64,000 bases of DNA. Origin: Sarcomyxa edulis (lineage: Eukaryota > Basidiomycota > Agaricomycetes > Agaricales > Mycenaceae). Shown piece by piece: positions 23,554 to 34,992 of the stretch; the stretch's first letter is position 1; each line of letters starts with the position of its first letter. The stretch spans positions 449,001 to 513,000 of the forward strand of contig QUOL01000012.1 of the NCBI GenBank assembly GCA_009761415.1, in the 5' to 3' direction. The notes under the pieces are model-generated. The model did no database searches and was not told the origin of the DNA. It saw nothing but the letters and a program-made list of their open reading frames with translations. A program made the position numbers and the translations under genes.

Positions 23554-25599
23554 ATGCCAGCTCTTCACGGATGGCATAGAGGCGAACGCCAAATTCACCA
23601 AAAATTAAACTACGGAGGCGCAGTCGCTATTGCTTTTACTTCCATCCAAGGTGATCTCCCCGAACAACACCGCGAATTCCATTCGACGCGCCTCCCGTTT
23701 GTCCCTGTGACAGTACTTGATTCAGCCGGTAGACCTTGGGGCTCAATATTGGCTGGGCACGATGGAAAACCTGGTTTCATACAGAGCCCCAGTGATACCA
23801 CACTTGTGCTGGATGTGAAAGCATGGGATGGTGACCCGATCGTCGAGACCGCAGACCTGTTCGGTACGAGGGATAAAACTCTCGTGGCCGGTATTGGTAT
23901 CGAGTTCTCTACTCGGAGAAGAAACAAGTTCGCAGGGAAGATATCAAGGCTAGGAAAGGAGAGTCGGTTTCGTTTCTTGTTAGAGTTCACGGTGAACGAG
24001 ACCATTGGGTACGCATGCTTGTCATTTCCATGCCTGATCAGCTTAATCTGACCATAACAGACAGGAACTGTCCTAAATATATAAACTTGAGAGACACGAT
24101 ACCTCACCCGTTCTCTTCACCGAAGGTCGTTCATCGTCGACTCAAGTTAGCCCCAGACGATCGACTGCCTGACGATGCCATCACTCTTATCCTCGAATCC
24201 GATACCGTTTTCTTTGGAACTTCGTATGAAGCTTATCAAGTGGACGAAACATTGTTTCCATCCCACGTAGGTATGAACCATCGTGGAGGCCGTCAAGGTT
24301 TCATTCGTGTAGTGCCTTCTGACGGTCGCACCGTTGTGCTTCCTGATTATTCTGGTAAATGTCTGCATATCTCGACTGCTTGCATATCTAATATTTACCG
24401 TCTTGGCCCTAGGCAATCGTTTGATGACCTCTCTGGGGAATATAGAGGCTACTCCATTGGCCTGTTTGACCCTCGTGTCATTCGAAACTGGTGCCATTCT
24501 ATATCTCACCGGAAACGCTCAAACGTTCATCGGAGAGAAGGCTCGTCGTATCATGCCTCTCCAGAATACGCTTACCACCGTGTTCATAACAGGCTACATC
24601 CTCGTAGATGACGCCTTACCGGTCCGTCAAAAACCGGGTACATCCACGGAGCGTAGTCCCTACAGCCCTCCCATCCGCTTCCTGAAAGAAGAGTCTCCTC
24701 CTTCCACCTTCTTCGATAGTGATTCAGACACGTTCGCACTTCTCACTAGCATCGAGATGCATAGCCCCTCAATCGCCACCTTTACATGGGAGTGCTCCAA
24801 AGAAATTCGAATCCAACCTGGACAGGCAGCTATCATGGACTTCACATCTGTTCTTGGAGCCTCTGCTTATCAGCATATGGCTCCCGGAAATCCTACATCC
24901 GTGAATGACGACCGCATCCGTACATGGACGGTATCTTCGTCACATTCACCTCCGTACACACGAACGTTCTCTATCACGGTGCGCCGAAAGCCAGACGGAG
25001 CAATCACTGGGTCTCTATTTACCATTGCGCAGAAGCTTTCAGAGTTAAAACCTGAGATGCTCCAAGATACGCGGCCACTTGAGCTTACGGTACGGCTTGT
25101 GGGGATATCTGGAGACTTCGTTCTTCCGGCTTCGGATGTTCTGGACTCAAGAATAGGTGGGAAGGTCGCCAGGAGATTGGCATGGTTTGCGGGGGGGATC
25201 GGATTAACACCATTTCTCAGTATGCTCCCCTCTCTTAGGAATGATGGCGATTGCTGGGACATACAGTTTGCGCTATCTACACGTGAGCCTCAAGTCCTGC
25301 TACCACTTGTCTTGGAAGCTTTGCGCACTGCAGGGTCTTGCGTTCAACTCACTCTAGACGTCTTCTCTGATGCAATTATCCCCGTTACGAAGGAGATTCT
25401 TCCAGTCTCCAGCGCCATCATCAGATTGCACCCGCGATTGACCCGGTCGTATTTCGCGACATCATCAGACGAACTACAGGGACGCCGGGTGTATATCTGT
25501 GGACCAGAGGGATATGAAGAAGACGTCATTGCGGGATTGTTGCAGGTTGGCATCATTGAGGATGTAAAGCAGGTGAAAAGGGAAGGCTTTGCCTACTGA
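23554..25599 (+). CDS. PNPOx-like FMN domain fused to FAD/NAD(P)H ferredoxin-reductase domain
   Basis: Predicted two-domain flavoprotein oxidoreductase of 643 residues, cytosolic (no signal peptide). Introns at 24009-24064 and 24355-24412 join GETIG/NCPKYIN and LPDYSG/NRLMTSLGN with the frame kept. The N-terminal half resembles pyridoxamine-phosphate-oxidase-like split barrels (HSTRLPFVPVTVLD...GRPWGSILAG; GMNHRGGRQGFIRV; LGNIEATPLACLTLV). The C-terminal half is a ferredoxin-NADP+ reductase module: FAD-site RTWTVSSS, the phosphate loop WFAGGIGLTPFLSML and the NAD(P) end VYICGPEGYEEDV. No Cys-rich 2Fe-2S domain follows; it ends KREGFAY. Its electron acceptor and substrate are unknown. The fusion is common in fungi as far as I recall, but that is from memory. 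Confidence 0.85.
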
Positions 25600-25833
25600 G
25601 GCATATTGGTATCAAACTGCACTCAGTCTTGCACCGTAAGATCTGCAAGCGCCCGCACATGCAGTTGAAGTGGCAGTGTCAGGGTCGCACAAGGCACGCG
25701 TCTTTCACTTATACTTAAGTTAATCGATGATCGTCAACTCAAAGACTCTCTTTCTCGCAACTACCCTCTATATCACAACTTGGCCTTCCTACCCCCTTCA
25801 ACTGTTACAGACGCAATTTTCCAAGACCGAATC

Positions 25834-28227
25834 ATGAATCGCGATCAATCGCATGCTGGCAGTGGGCCTGGTACTTCAAGTTACTATGAATTATTGAAGG
25901 TGCTACAACTCTCGTCAAGTAGTCCTGGACAAGATTTGCGTCGTCTCATAAGCCCAGTCTCAAGTCTGAGTCAAACGGTTTCCGCTTCGAATGTGCATCA
26001 AGATCTACAGACTCAATTTGAGCCGAATGGCCGCAAATTGATTCAAGACGGTACAGATTTCCAGAGTGGCCATATCTCAAGACGCTCTATAGGCTCAGGG
26101 AACGATACAGTACAAGGTACGCTACGTATCTCAAGCATCGATGTGTACTAGCTGCGGCTGCACTTGAAGAGACGTCGAGAAGATCGATGCGATTCAGTGC
26201 CAGCGACCTTACGATCTCCCGATAAGGGATGACTCAAAGGTGACATCCTCAACGAGAATTAATGGGGATGTCACCTTTCGTCTTGCTTTTGCTCTATACC
26301 TTGATTGTAACCTTTGCTCACTGCGTTCTCTGGTCCAGGCTCGAAATCAGGACTTTACGGAGCCTCTGAAAATCGAAATGAACTAGAATGGGCCGAATAC
26401 GTTCAAGAACCTTGCCGCACCTTGTTTGGGCGCAATTTCCAGGTCTTTATATTCGGATGATTATCAAGATAACTGAGTCATAATTTACTACAGAACGGAA
26501 CACCTGTCGATTCTCTTCGGCGTATATTCGGGGCTTTCGGTGAGATCCTGGAATGTATTAACCGTATATCCTCTCGTGGAGTGATCTATGTCACATACGT
26601 GGGCAATTAAACTTCTCCTCCGCGATTGACTGACCCATAAGTCTTGCTTTTAGTACGACATCCGATCTGCTGAAGCAGCCAAAATCAACCTTCACAATTG
26701 CGAAATCGACGGTCGGCGAGTGAGTCCCGGCAGTATTTGGTGTAGTGGCGTAGCTGATTATGTTATTCAGGTCGAAGTCCATTATTTTCTTCCGCGTGAG
26801 GACGATGAAGTCGATCGGGTATGTCTACTATTCACAATATACTTTTAAATCGAGATGAAGCCCACATTCTTTCAAGGACATTCAAGCCACGCTTCTAGTC
26901 ACACTGAGAAAGTCGAGTCAAGCAATCAACGATGACGAGGTCCGCCGCAAATTCCAAGATTTCGGTGACATACGAAGCATAAGACGTCTTGAACATAGTA
27001 ACGAGAAGTACATTCAAGATTCCCGTCGTATCGTGGTTATTATCTAATCTTCTCTCGTCTCTAGCTCTCGACGTCGTTGTGTTGAATTTTACGACATAAA
27101 GGTAAGCACGATTCCATGTTTTCTCAACGAGCTGTGCTGAGGACATCTCAGGCATGCCAAAGAGCTTTGAATCGCCTGCACCATCAGAGACTACAGGACG
27201 GTGTTATGGACCTTATCCCTGCTGTGAGAAATCCTCCGTCGGCGACTCTCAGGCCAGTTGGCTCCGTATAATCTGGAGAAACTTAGTATCTTACAGTTTT
27301 TGTATCACAGGACTGAGGATTCACACCGGGAAGACGTATACGACCGAGAAATTCATGCAAGACCTCACAGTCAGCATCATCATGAGGACCACGAACGACG
27401 CGATACACGTGAATGGTCTGGTATCAGCCCCGCAACGGCCTACAACCTCCCTATCGATAAGTCTGCCAGTCACTACCTCAACGCACCATCCAAGTTGCAT
27501 GTTGCGGATACGCGCGGCCAGCTTACCACTCTTCCGCAGGTTTGTATTTATCATTTCTCGTAGACCGAATTCTCAAATTGCTTTTCATATAGTCAGTTGA
27601 AGATAGGTTGACTCAAGCGCGAAAACTTCAACAGGTTTGTGGTCCTCTGATTTCTTTTGATCCTTTCCTAGACTGATGAGGCGGCGCTTCGTTCGTAGGT
27701 TCTTGAGCTGTTTAAAGTCCCAAGCACTGATGCGGGATCCCCCATTCCCTTGTCAAGCTCACCTCCTGCAATAGGTAGCAGGACAGAGACCAATTTCTAT
27801 CCGCAACAATATCTTGCCCCATTTAACCCTAGTTCGTCATATGAGGATCAAACAGCAGGCCTCCCATGTAGCAATGCTTCAGCTCGTTTCTTTGATGCTC
27901 AAAGGCAACACGCGCGCACGCCTACGCTCCAGGATCCAGAGTCCTCGATCATTCTGCCCTCGGAAGTCCTTGCTCTTCTACAGCAGACTACACACGATCA
28001 CTCGCAGCGACGTGCACCGGCCGCACAAGTGTTAGCCAATGAGGGTCCCTTCCAACAGATAGGAGGTGCATTGTCTACACTGCCTGCTCAGGCCGTCGCT
28101 GCTCCTCCCAATATTCGAGAACTTCTATCCTATTTTGTAAGTCCACATTCGATCCAAATTTACTCTACCGTCCCGTCGTGAATGATTATTCTTATAGCAG
28201 ACGCAAAGTCAGAATGGCCATGAGTGA
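25834..28227 (+). CDS. Mei2-like RNA-recognition-motif protein
   Basis: RNA-binding protein of the Mei2-like family, whose members promote meiosis or control RNA stability. I start at the ATG at 25834. Exon 1 is Ser/Gln-rich. After a 222-nt intron (26117-26338) the exon reads EWAEYVQEPCRTLFGRNFQ, then NGTPVDSLRRIFGAFGEI and RGVIYVTYYDIRSAEAAKINL (RRM1), then VEVHYFLPREDDEVDR. RRM2 reads ATLLVTLRKSSQAINDDEVRRKFQDFGDIRSI, then CVEFYDIKACQRALNRLHHQRLQDGVMDL. A low-complexity Gln/Ser/Pro-rich tail ends LLSYFTQSQNGHE. The RNP2 position has Gly-Arg-Asn (FGRNF) where a Val is usual, and I do not see the C-terminal third RRM of true Mei2. The splice path near 27230-27330 is uncertain. It may be a diverged but intact gene, since most exons stay open. 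Confidence 0.68.
26236..26278. repeat. 13-bp perfect inverted repeat inside the Mei2-like intron
   Basis: Arms AAAGGTGACATCC (26236-26248) and GGATGTCACCTTT (26266-26278) flank a 17-nt loop. They lie in the long first intron of the Mei2-like gene and would form a stable RNA hairpin in the pre-mRNA. Confidence 0.9.
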
Positions 28228-29296
28228 TCTCGAGAGCAAACTCTCTCGCTCCTCCATTGAAGTTTCCACGGTCTGTGATGAACAGGGCCTTTCAATCTGT
28301 CGTCGGAATCGGTTCACCCATGTCTTCCTGTCATTTTACATGTCACAGCTCTTTTCATCTTGTACTTTGAACTCATCTCAGGCATTGCACTTTCAATTCC
28401 TCGTTTCTTCCATGCCAGACTTGACGATTATCATGTGTGCTGATTATCGATCGTTCACAGACACAAATTGTGTATTTTCTTGTCTCATTCTGTAGACTGC
28501 ATAGCACACCCAACCATCCTTATCCGAACGGCATGCTGGCGGAACTTCCATCTCAAACTTATTTGTGCGTCTACGCATCTGTCCCGGATCGATCAATCCA
28601 GCTTCATCATCAGATTTGGGGTGACACTGATCGATCTTGTGATGTTTCGTACCTCTACCTGGGCCACAAAGACTCAACCTCTTCAACATTGCGGTTGCGA
28701 CACCGCGACGAACTTTCTACATGAGATAAAGTCGGGGCCTTTGCCGCGCGTGAGTCTCTTGGATTCTATCTATTGCTCGTCATTTTGGCTCGACGACTCG
28801 CAGTCGAGCTAGTCAGGTTGTTGGAGTGACTAGCTCGACTGCGAGTCGTCGAGCCAAAATGAGCCGTAGTTGTGGCATCAAGTGCGAACTGCCTCGAATA
28901 GTTGATCGACAAATTCGGGAATCGCCAAATTCGGGGATCGCTTGTTAGCGCGATAAATGTGGAATGTTGAAGTCTTCTCTCTCTCGAGCTTGCACATTAT
29001 ATGATGGCTTATAGTGCCAGTGTTGTTGAGAACGTTCTCTCACAGTTGCATTATTTCTAAAAATGGCGCTGAACACAGGTCGACTGTTTTCTTTCCAACT
29101 GATGATGCTGATTCTCTTGTGGAAGATATAGATGGTTGCCTTTCTCTTCTACTGCAATCGAAATGGATCACGACGACCGACGCATTTCCCTTCCACTCTC
29201 ATTTCCTGGTTCCTTTCATACTGTCGGTACCGTATGCACAGCTCTGGACTCGCTCTTAAGTACTCTGCGAGCTTCTATGGGTTGTGCGAGCTCTCC
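28228..29296. other. Intergenic region with a perfect hairpin
   Basis: About 1.07 kb between the Mei2-like and the first DUF6534-like gene. Short open frames in all plus-strand phases have no family signature. The one clear structure is the 35-bp inverted repeat at 28781-28861. The promoter for the gene at 29297 should lie in the last few hundred bases. Confidence 0.5.
28781..28861. repeat. Perfect 35-bp inverted repeat with 11-nt spacer
   Basis: The left arm (28781-28815, starting CATTTTGGCTCGACGACTCG) is the exact reverse complement of the right arm (28827-28861). The spacer is GGTTGTTGGAG. Each arm also contains its own 7-bp inverted repeat, GCTCGAC / GTCGAGC around 8 nt (28788-28809 in the left arm), so the structure can fold as one long hairpin or as smaller ones. 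It is not flanked by an obvious target-site duplication. Confidence 0.97.
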
Positions 29297-31249
29297 ATGT
29301 CTTCCATATCGTCGAGCTTCGCGAACACTCTTGGGGCCATTCTCGTTGGCTTTGCCCTGTCTTGCTGCGTCTATGGAATGCTGGTCATGCAGATATTCGT
29401 ATATCTTCGCCGATATCCTTCCGATCGGCCTGTATACAAACTTCTCGTGCGTCGATATACTGTCGTATCAATGGCATCACTGACTTTCTCCTGCGCTTAG
29501 GTTTTCGGTATATGGTGTGTGAAAGGCGACATCAATCCTGACCACGAGTGATAAACCGATCCCACAGGTTGCTCGAAACGGTGGACCAAGTCTTCATCGC
29601 TCATATAATCTACTTTTACGGTGTAAAGTTAGTTTGAGATATTCGAAAAGTTTTACCGGGCTGACTCTATTTGACAGAAATTACGCCAACCCAGAAGTTA
29701 TCATCAAAGGAACAGTCGTATGGTGAATAGTCCCTCTATCCATAGCTATAGCAAAGTCTCATCGTGTGTTTAGGTCATTGATTGTAATTCGTCTTTCTTT
29801 GTGTCTGGCTCATGTGATTGACATCCTGCTCAGCTTCAGCTCACCGTAGGCGTAAGTGAATCCTGGCTCTCTAGATTATTCGAAGTCTGACAAAGTGTCC
29901 CAAAGTCCCTCGTAGAATTTGTTGTGAAGAGGTGAAAATCTCAACAACACACTAGCCAATTCTGCCTCTGACTCTTTGTCCTCTCAGCTGTTTCGTTATG
30001 CGGGTGTGGAGATGTGCGTAATCATATTTTTGTTCGACGTTTTCGGCATCTGATTTTTCTTTCAGTCAGTAATCGGAACACAATCATAACAGCTGCGATT
30101 GTAAGGACCACTACCCCCTTAGTTTGATACGAAACTCATTTCTTATCACATGACAGATCCTGTTGAATTTCGGACACTTAGGTATGCGCCATTTGAATCG
30201 AACTATAACCGTGCTGGACTTTACTCAGTTTCTATTTCAAAAGGGTTGGCGACAGGTATCAGACTTGCTACAAGACTGCATTTGGATTACTGACGTCGTA
30301 AAAAATCAGTGTACACCGTGAAATGGTGCGAACATCTTGTTAACTCGACAGTAACGCAAGCTCAGTTCCTTCTTGATAGCTTTGCACTTCCGAATGTTTT
30401 TGCCATTGCTAAACTGAAGGTATGTATATGTCTTCCTTCTCAAGTCGTCTCGCTTATACGAGTATACAGATTCTGGGAACTGTCTCACTAGGAGCGAGTG
30501 TGGCAACTGACGTTGCAATCGCTGGTTCGCTGTGCTGGTTCTTGGGGCGATTGCGGACCGGACGACAGAGGTTTGGGTAGACTCTATTGCATCCTGTCAT
30601 ATTTCCATTGACTCGGGCATCGCGCAGGTCTGACACACTCGTCAATACTCTTACTCGATATGCAATAGAGACTGGCATTCTGACTAGGCAAGCCAGGCTC
30701 CTCGAATATATACTAAGCCGCTCTAATCACCCGATAATATTCAGTACCGTCAGTATCACCACCTTGGTGCTTGTAAGTAGGTGAACAGTGTGTTCGAGAT
30801 GGCAGCTGACCATTATCCAGTACAACGTGATGCCCAACGAAAGCTTCATTTTCATATCAACGTATTTCATTCTTAGTAAATGTGAGTTCTTACCCAACTC
30901 ATCTAGATCATACTCTAAAACCTTCTATACAACAGTATACGCCAATTCATTCTTGGCTATGTATGTCTAGTCTCCAAACCCAAGCATCGTCTCTGATGCC
31001 ACTTATTCAAACAGTCTGAATACACGCAAGATAGTAAAAGGGAGACACGGTGACAGGCAGCACACCAACAGTCGCACTAAATATTCGATATATCTCACAA
31101 GACTCCCTGGATCCGCCACGCAGAGCAGAGGAGATGTGCCGGTGTGTCGAAATGATATCTGGTCTCAAAGATCTATTCGCTCAACTCTGCTCTCGGCAGA
31201 TCCAGAGTCTTGTCCCCGACGTGCCACCGCTACCTCCTATTATATCTAA
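29297..31249 (+). CDS. Seven-helix membrane protein, DUF6534-like (copy A)
   Basis: Member of a large basidiomycete-specific integral-membrane family of unknown function. Many short exons join as NTLGAILVGFALSCCVYGMLVMQIFVYLRRYP, KLLVFGIWLLETVDQVFIAHIIYFYG, NYANPEVIIKGTVVWSLILQLTVG, VKSCFVMRVWRFSNRNTIITAAIILLNFGHL, ILGTVSLGASVATDVAIAGSLCWFL, LRTGRQRSDTLVNTLTRYAIETGILTS, TVSITTLVLYNVMP and FIFISTYFILSKLYANSFLA. These give about seven hydrophobic helices with the family's RTG-(4)-SD-L-(2)-T-L-x-R-Y and LNTR motifs. The tail after LNTRK is basic and cytosolic. One intron (30688-30744) has GC-AG ends, at the same position as in copy B. Substrate, ligand and localisation are unknown. Confidence 0.82.
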
Positions 31250-32316
31250 AGTAAGTCACTTACTGATGATCTCTGTCCGAAAAAACGACAGTTGACTCGT
31301 ACGCTTAGCCAGCCTCATCTTCCGAGTTTTCATTGGAAATGATGGGCTAGCACCGCAAGATGGGGCATGCCATGCTAAAATGATGACAGTCGCTTCTTGC
31401 CGAAAACTCCTTGTATGTACAGTGATTATGTAGTGGTCTGTGATCGCACGACCTTGTCAAGTTGAACTATTATTTATTTCTCTCGCCGACGTGCTGCGAA
31501 ACTCTGTTCCGGATATACCAACGCGACGAGAGGCGACGAATGCCCTAGAACCATATTATGGCCAAGCTCAGCTACAATTCCCATGTTCTGTTTCCTCGGG
31601 CTTCTGATCTCAGAGTCCAAGTTCTCATGATACGCCTCCGGAGTCCTACCACTGCGACTCGGATATCTTTCCTCAGCGTCAACTCTAACTCTAACTTGGA
31701 CTCTCTTGCAGTCGCGCGCACCTGTTGTAGTCCAGCGTTCAAAGATTTCTACGTTAACTAACACAATGACAGCGCTGATCAGGATTCTCTCCCGCCCGTC
31801 CCCCAGTGGCCATATCACTTACAGCATTTTCAGCGCTGATCATCATCTGATCATCATCTTCTACTTCACCACCAATTCACCAATGGGTCAACCTGGGTCA
31901 GCCACTTTAACCTGAAGCTGAGGCTCGCTGAGGACTCTCTTGTTCCTGAAATAATTAAAAGCCCCCGCAATCCGGTCGCACGAGTCTCGGCGTTGGGCTG
32001 AACCCTACTTCCCAGCCAATCCCCAGCATGAACGCTGACCTAGATCTGGACATCCCTGCGGCTCCCTTTATCGGCCTCTGTAAATCTGCGCGCGTTTGCA
32101 TTTTTTTAGAACCCCATCGGTTGTCCCCAGAACTTCGTTCGATCCAGAATTCGAAAATTGCTTGATGTTCTACAGAGCTCATATAGCTTATAGCACTGAC
32201 CTGCAACTACCGTTGACGTTCCTGCTTCCATCATTCTGCCTGCGCTGTGGTCGCGCCTGGAGACCCCCATTCTTACCCTACTTTACGTTCTCTATCCCTA
32301 CGCTCACTATCTGATC
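31250..32316. other. Intergenic region between the two DUF6534-like genes
   Basis: 1.07 kb. Small direct repeats are visible (ctgatcatcat twice near 31837-31858; aactct repeats near 31681). No open frame is credible on either strand. The right part should be the promoter of copy B. Confidence 0.5.
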
Positions 32317-34427
32317 ATGCCTGTAAAGTTTGACAATACTCTAGGCGCCCTCTTTATCGGATTTTCTGTGTCGTGCATGTTGAGTCGGCGCCATTTTTGC
32401 TCGTGTTCAAGCTCTAACCCAAGCTGTCTCACTAGGGTCTTCGGCATTTTCTTGAGTCAAGTTTATAAGTATATAGAGCGGTACCCTTTTGACCGCCCAG
32501 CTTATAAACTTCTGGTGAGTTTCTCAACATTCAAGGGAAGCTTGCTCATTCATTAGTGGTCTTACGTTAGGTCGTCGGACTTGTGTTCGTGTTGTGTTCT
32601 CTGCGCACACCGATCGTCGCTCATTTAGATTGGTATTTAGTATCTTGGAGACCGTTGACCAGGCTTTCATCGGCCAATCGGTCTATCATTACACTATAAC
32701 GTGCGTGCCCCGGTCTCTAGTACTCTTCTATGACTCAACAAGACATCAGTGACTTTGCTCAGCCCCTGATTTTACTTTCTGGGTCGGTCGTATGGTATGT
32801 AGGTCTCAACTGTTGCTTGAATTCCGAGCCTTATCCAAGTCATTAACGTCTGGTAGGACACTCATTGTACGAAGTTTGAGACAGAGTCGGTGCGATCCTG
32901 CTGACTTCCTTCCTTGGTGCAGATTCAGCTCGTAGTCGGCGTGCGTGATATTCTGTTTCAGGATTCTTCTTATTCACCAAAAGCATGTTGGCTGCAGGTC
33001 GTAGTTGGCGTTATTGTCAAGACGTGAGTGTTTATGTACTCGCTTGCGGTCATATTGAAAGCTGTTGTCCGTAGTGCATTTGCGTTGAGAGTGTGGCGAT
33101 GTACGATGTTCGACTTTTATAACTCTTCTGCTAGGGTCTAACCGGATCTCAGTCAGCAATCGCAATAGTATTGTGACTGGTGTCATAGTGAGTGAATCAC
33201 GGAATTTTGTTCTCATTGGTTGACCTGGTTCTAGCTGGTTTCGATTGTTGCGCAACTCGGTATGTCCTCCTCGCCTTCAGTAATGTTACAGCACGCCTCA
33301 AGGTTTTTCAGGTCTTGCTATCGGTACTTCTTTCCTCTATCTGCTGTGACATATGCACCTGATCAACGAGGGCATCTTCCCAAGCGTATACCGTCAAAGC
33401 GTAAGTCATTTTCAACGAGGTCTCTTCTGTTGTCAGGGTAATCCTGAGCACCGTCTCTATTAGCTTCCTTCGTCCCACCTTTACGAGTATCCCGAAGCTC
33501 AAGGTGAATGCACCCGAATTGACTCGTAAGGACGAAAACTCTAAACAGTAGCATTGCAGGTCTTAGGATCGTTGTCACTTGCTGCTGGTGTGGTAACGGA
33601 CATCATGACGGCTGCTGCGCTATGCTGGTATCTGAGGTCGTTTCGCACGGGATATGCCAGGTATTTCACACTCTACTCGTTGGTTTGCTGGTGTCCAACT
33701 GCCCGTCTATCTTTAGCTCGGATTCGCTTGTCAACAGTCTTACCAGATATGTGCGCTCCTTTCTCTTGGTCGTTCCTTCGATATCTTAGTCTCCGTATCT
33801 TAGGCCGTGAACACCGGGATTCTCACTAGGCGAGCAATGCTTTGAGAATTCATCGCGTATGTCCTGATGTCTTCTGTCCCACAGCACGTTCAGCATATGC
33901 ACATTAGTTCTATACGATGTGTATCCAGAGGAATTTCTGTTCCTTGCGTTCTACTTTGTTCTCAGCAAACGTTTGTCGACCGTTTTTTTGATCACACATC
34001 AAGATCATGCTGACTGGCTTCCATTCTTGTTACAGTTTACGGTATCTCGTTTTTAGCCACGTGAGATATAGTCTCTTGTGTAGTCTCTTGTGTGTTGCCA
34101 TATGTCTTCACCCTTTCAGGCTCAATACACGCCGGGTCGTTAGAGGGCGTGGGACGGACCGGGATAACACCAGTGGAATCGCAGACGTCCCCGGAAATTC
34201 GTTATTTATGCTATCCAACCTCACCAGCCATAGAAGAACGCAAGACGAACGCCATAAGGTGATTGCGGACATTTGATACATCTCGACTCTTCTGATGCCA
34301 GGTATAGGAACATCTTCAAATCGGTGTCCACCAAGAAGTGTCGGTTACATCTGACGGTGGCTTCGTGAGCGGCTATTCCAAAGATGCGGTTCCTGTGTGT
34401 TTCACTGACCTCTGCTCTCTGCCATAG
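32317..34427 (+). CDS. Seven-helix membrane protein, DUF6534-like (copy B)
   Basis: Tandem paralogue of copy A in the same orientation. Spliced segments include FDNTLGALFIGFSVSCMVFGIFLSQVYKYIERYPFDRPAYKLL, ILETVDQAFIGQSVYHYTI, TDFAQPLILLSGSVVW, LGSLSLAAGVVTDIMTAAALCWYLRSFRTGYA, SSDSLVNSLTRYAVNTGILTS, TFSICTLVLYDVYPEEFLFLAFYFVLSK and LNTRRVVRG. The C-terminal exon ends CFTDLCSLP. The intron after GILT-AG (33830-33884) has GC-AG ends, shared with copy A. Some donor choices in the N-terminal part (around 32570-32640) are my best fit rather than certain. The function is unknown; copies share architecture but have diverged strongly in sequence, so the duplication is not recent. Confidence 0.8.
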
Positions 34428-34992
34428 CAGGACATCGAAAAATAAAATACCAGTCTCACGCTGGTCCTTGTAATATGTATTCCTCCATTCCAGTCCCACG
34501 GACGAGTTGCTTGTACGATTCCTGTATAATTTCTGCGCGACCCAGTTTCTAGGTCTTTCTTCATTCCCACTTCATAGCCTCAAGTAGATGAACATGACTG
34601 GTGATAATATCGGAATACATTTGTGATTTCGGTCCGCTGGAGTGGCGTTTGACCGGGAGAAGACTTCCGAATATGGAGTATCTACGGGCCGTCTCTGAGT
34701 TGTCCCTGGCAGGCGCGTCCGGCGCTTGCCCGGAGCCGTCATCGGGCCAAAATGCTGCATGGTCGACGCGTTCTTTCGAATTTCTCCAAATTCTTGAGTA
34801 TTCTTTGGATCGTTCAGCTGCTTCAGGTCTGCCTCCGCTCGCTTCTCCAGCGGTCATGAGATGTTTCCAACAACGTCGACGCGATCTATGTTCCCGCGAG
34901 GTGACAATCACGATGGTACAAATACTACCCATACTGGCGGGAATTCCAAGGTAACGAAGGGACTGCCCTCAGAGCCCTGTTCTACTCACAAG
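34428..34992. other. Intergenic region before the GH35 gene
   Basis: 565 bp. Overlapping open frames of about 120 codons exist on opposite strands (34561-34932), but neither has a family signature nor splice-consistent extension. This should contain the GH35 promoter. Confidence 0.45.

Noticed and set aside
34561..34954. Overlapping open frames of about 120 codons on both strands before GH35
   Set aside because: Neither has a recognisable domain; a locally GC-rich patch explains the lack of stops.
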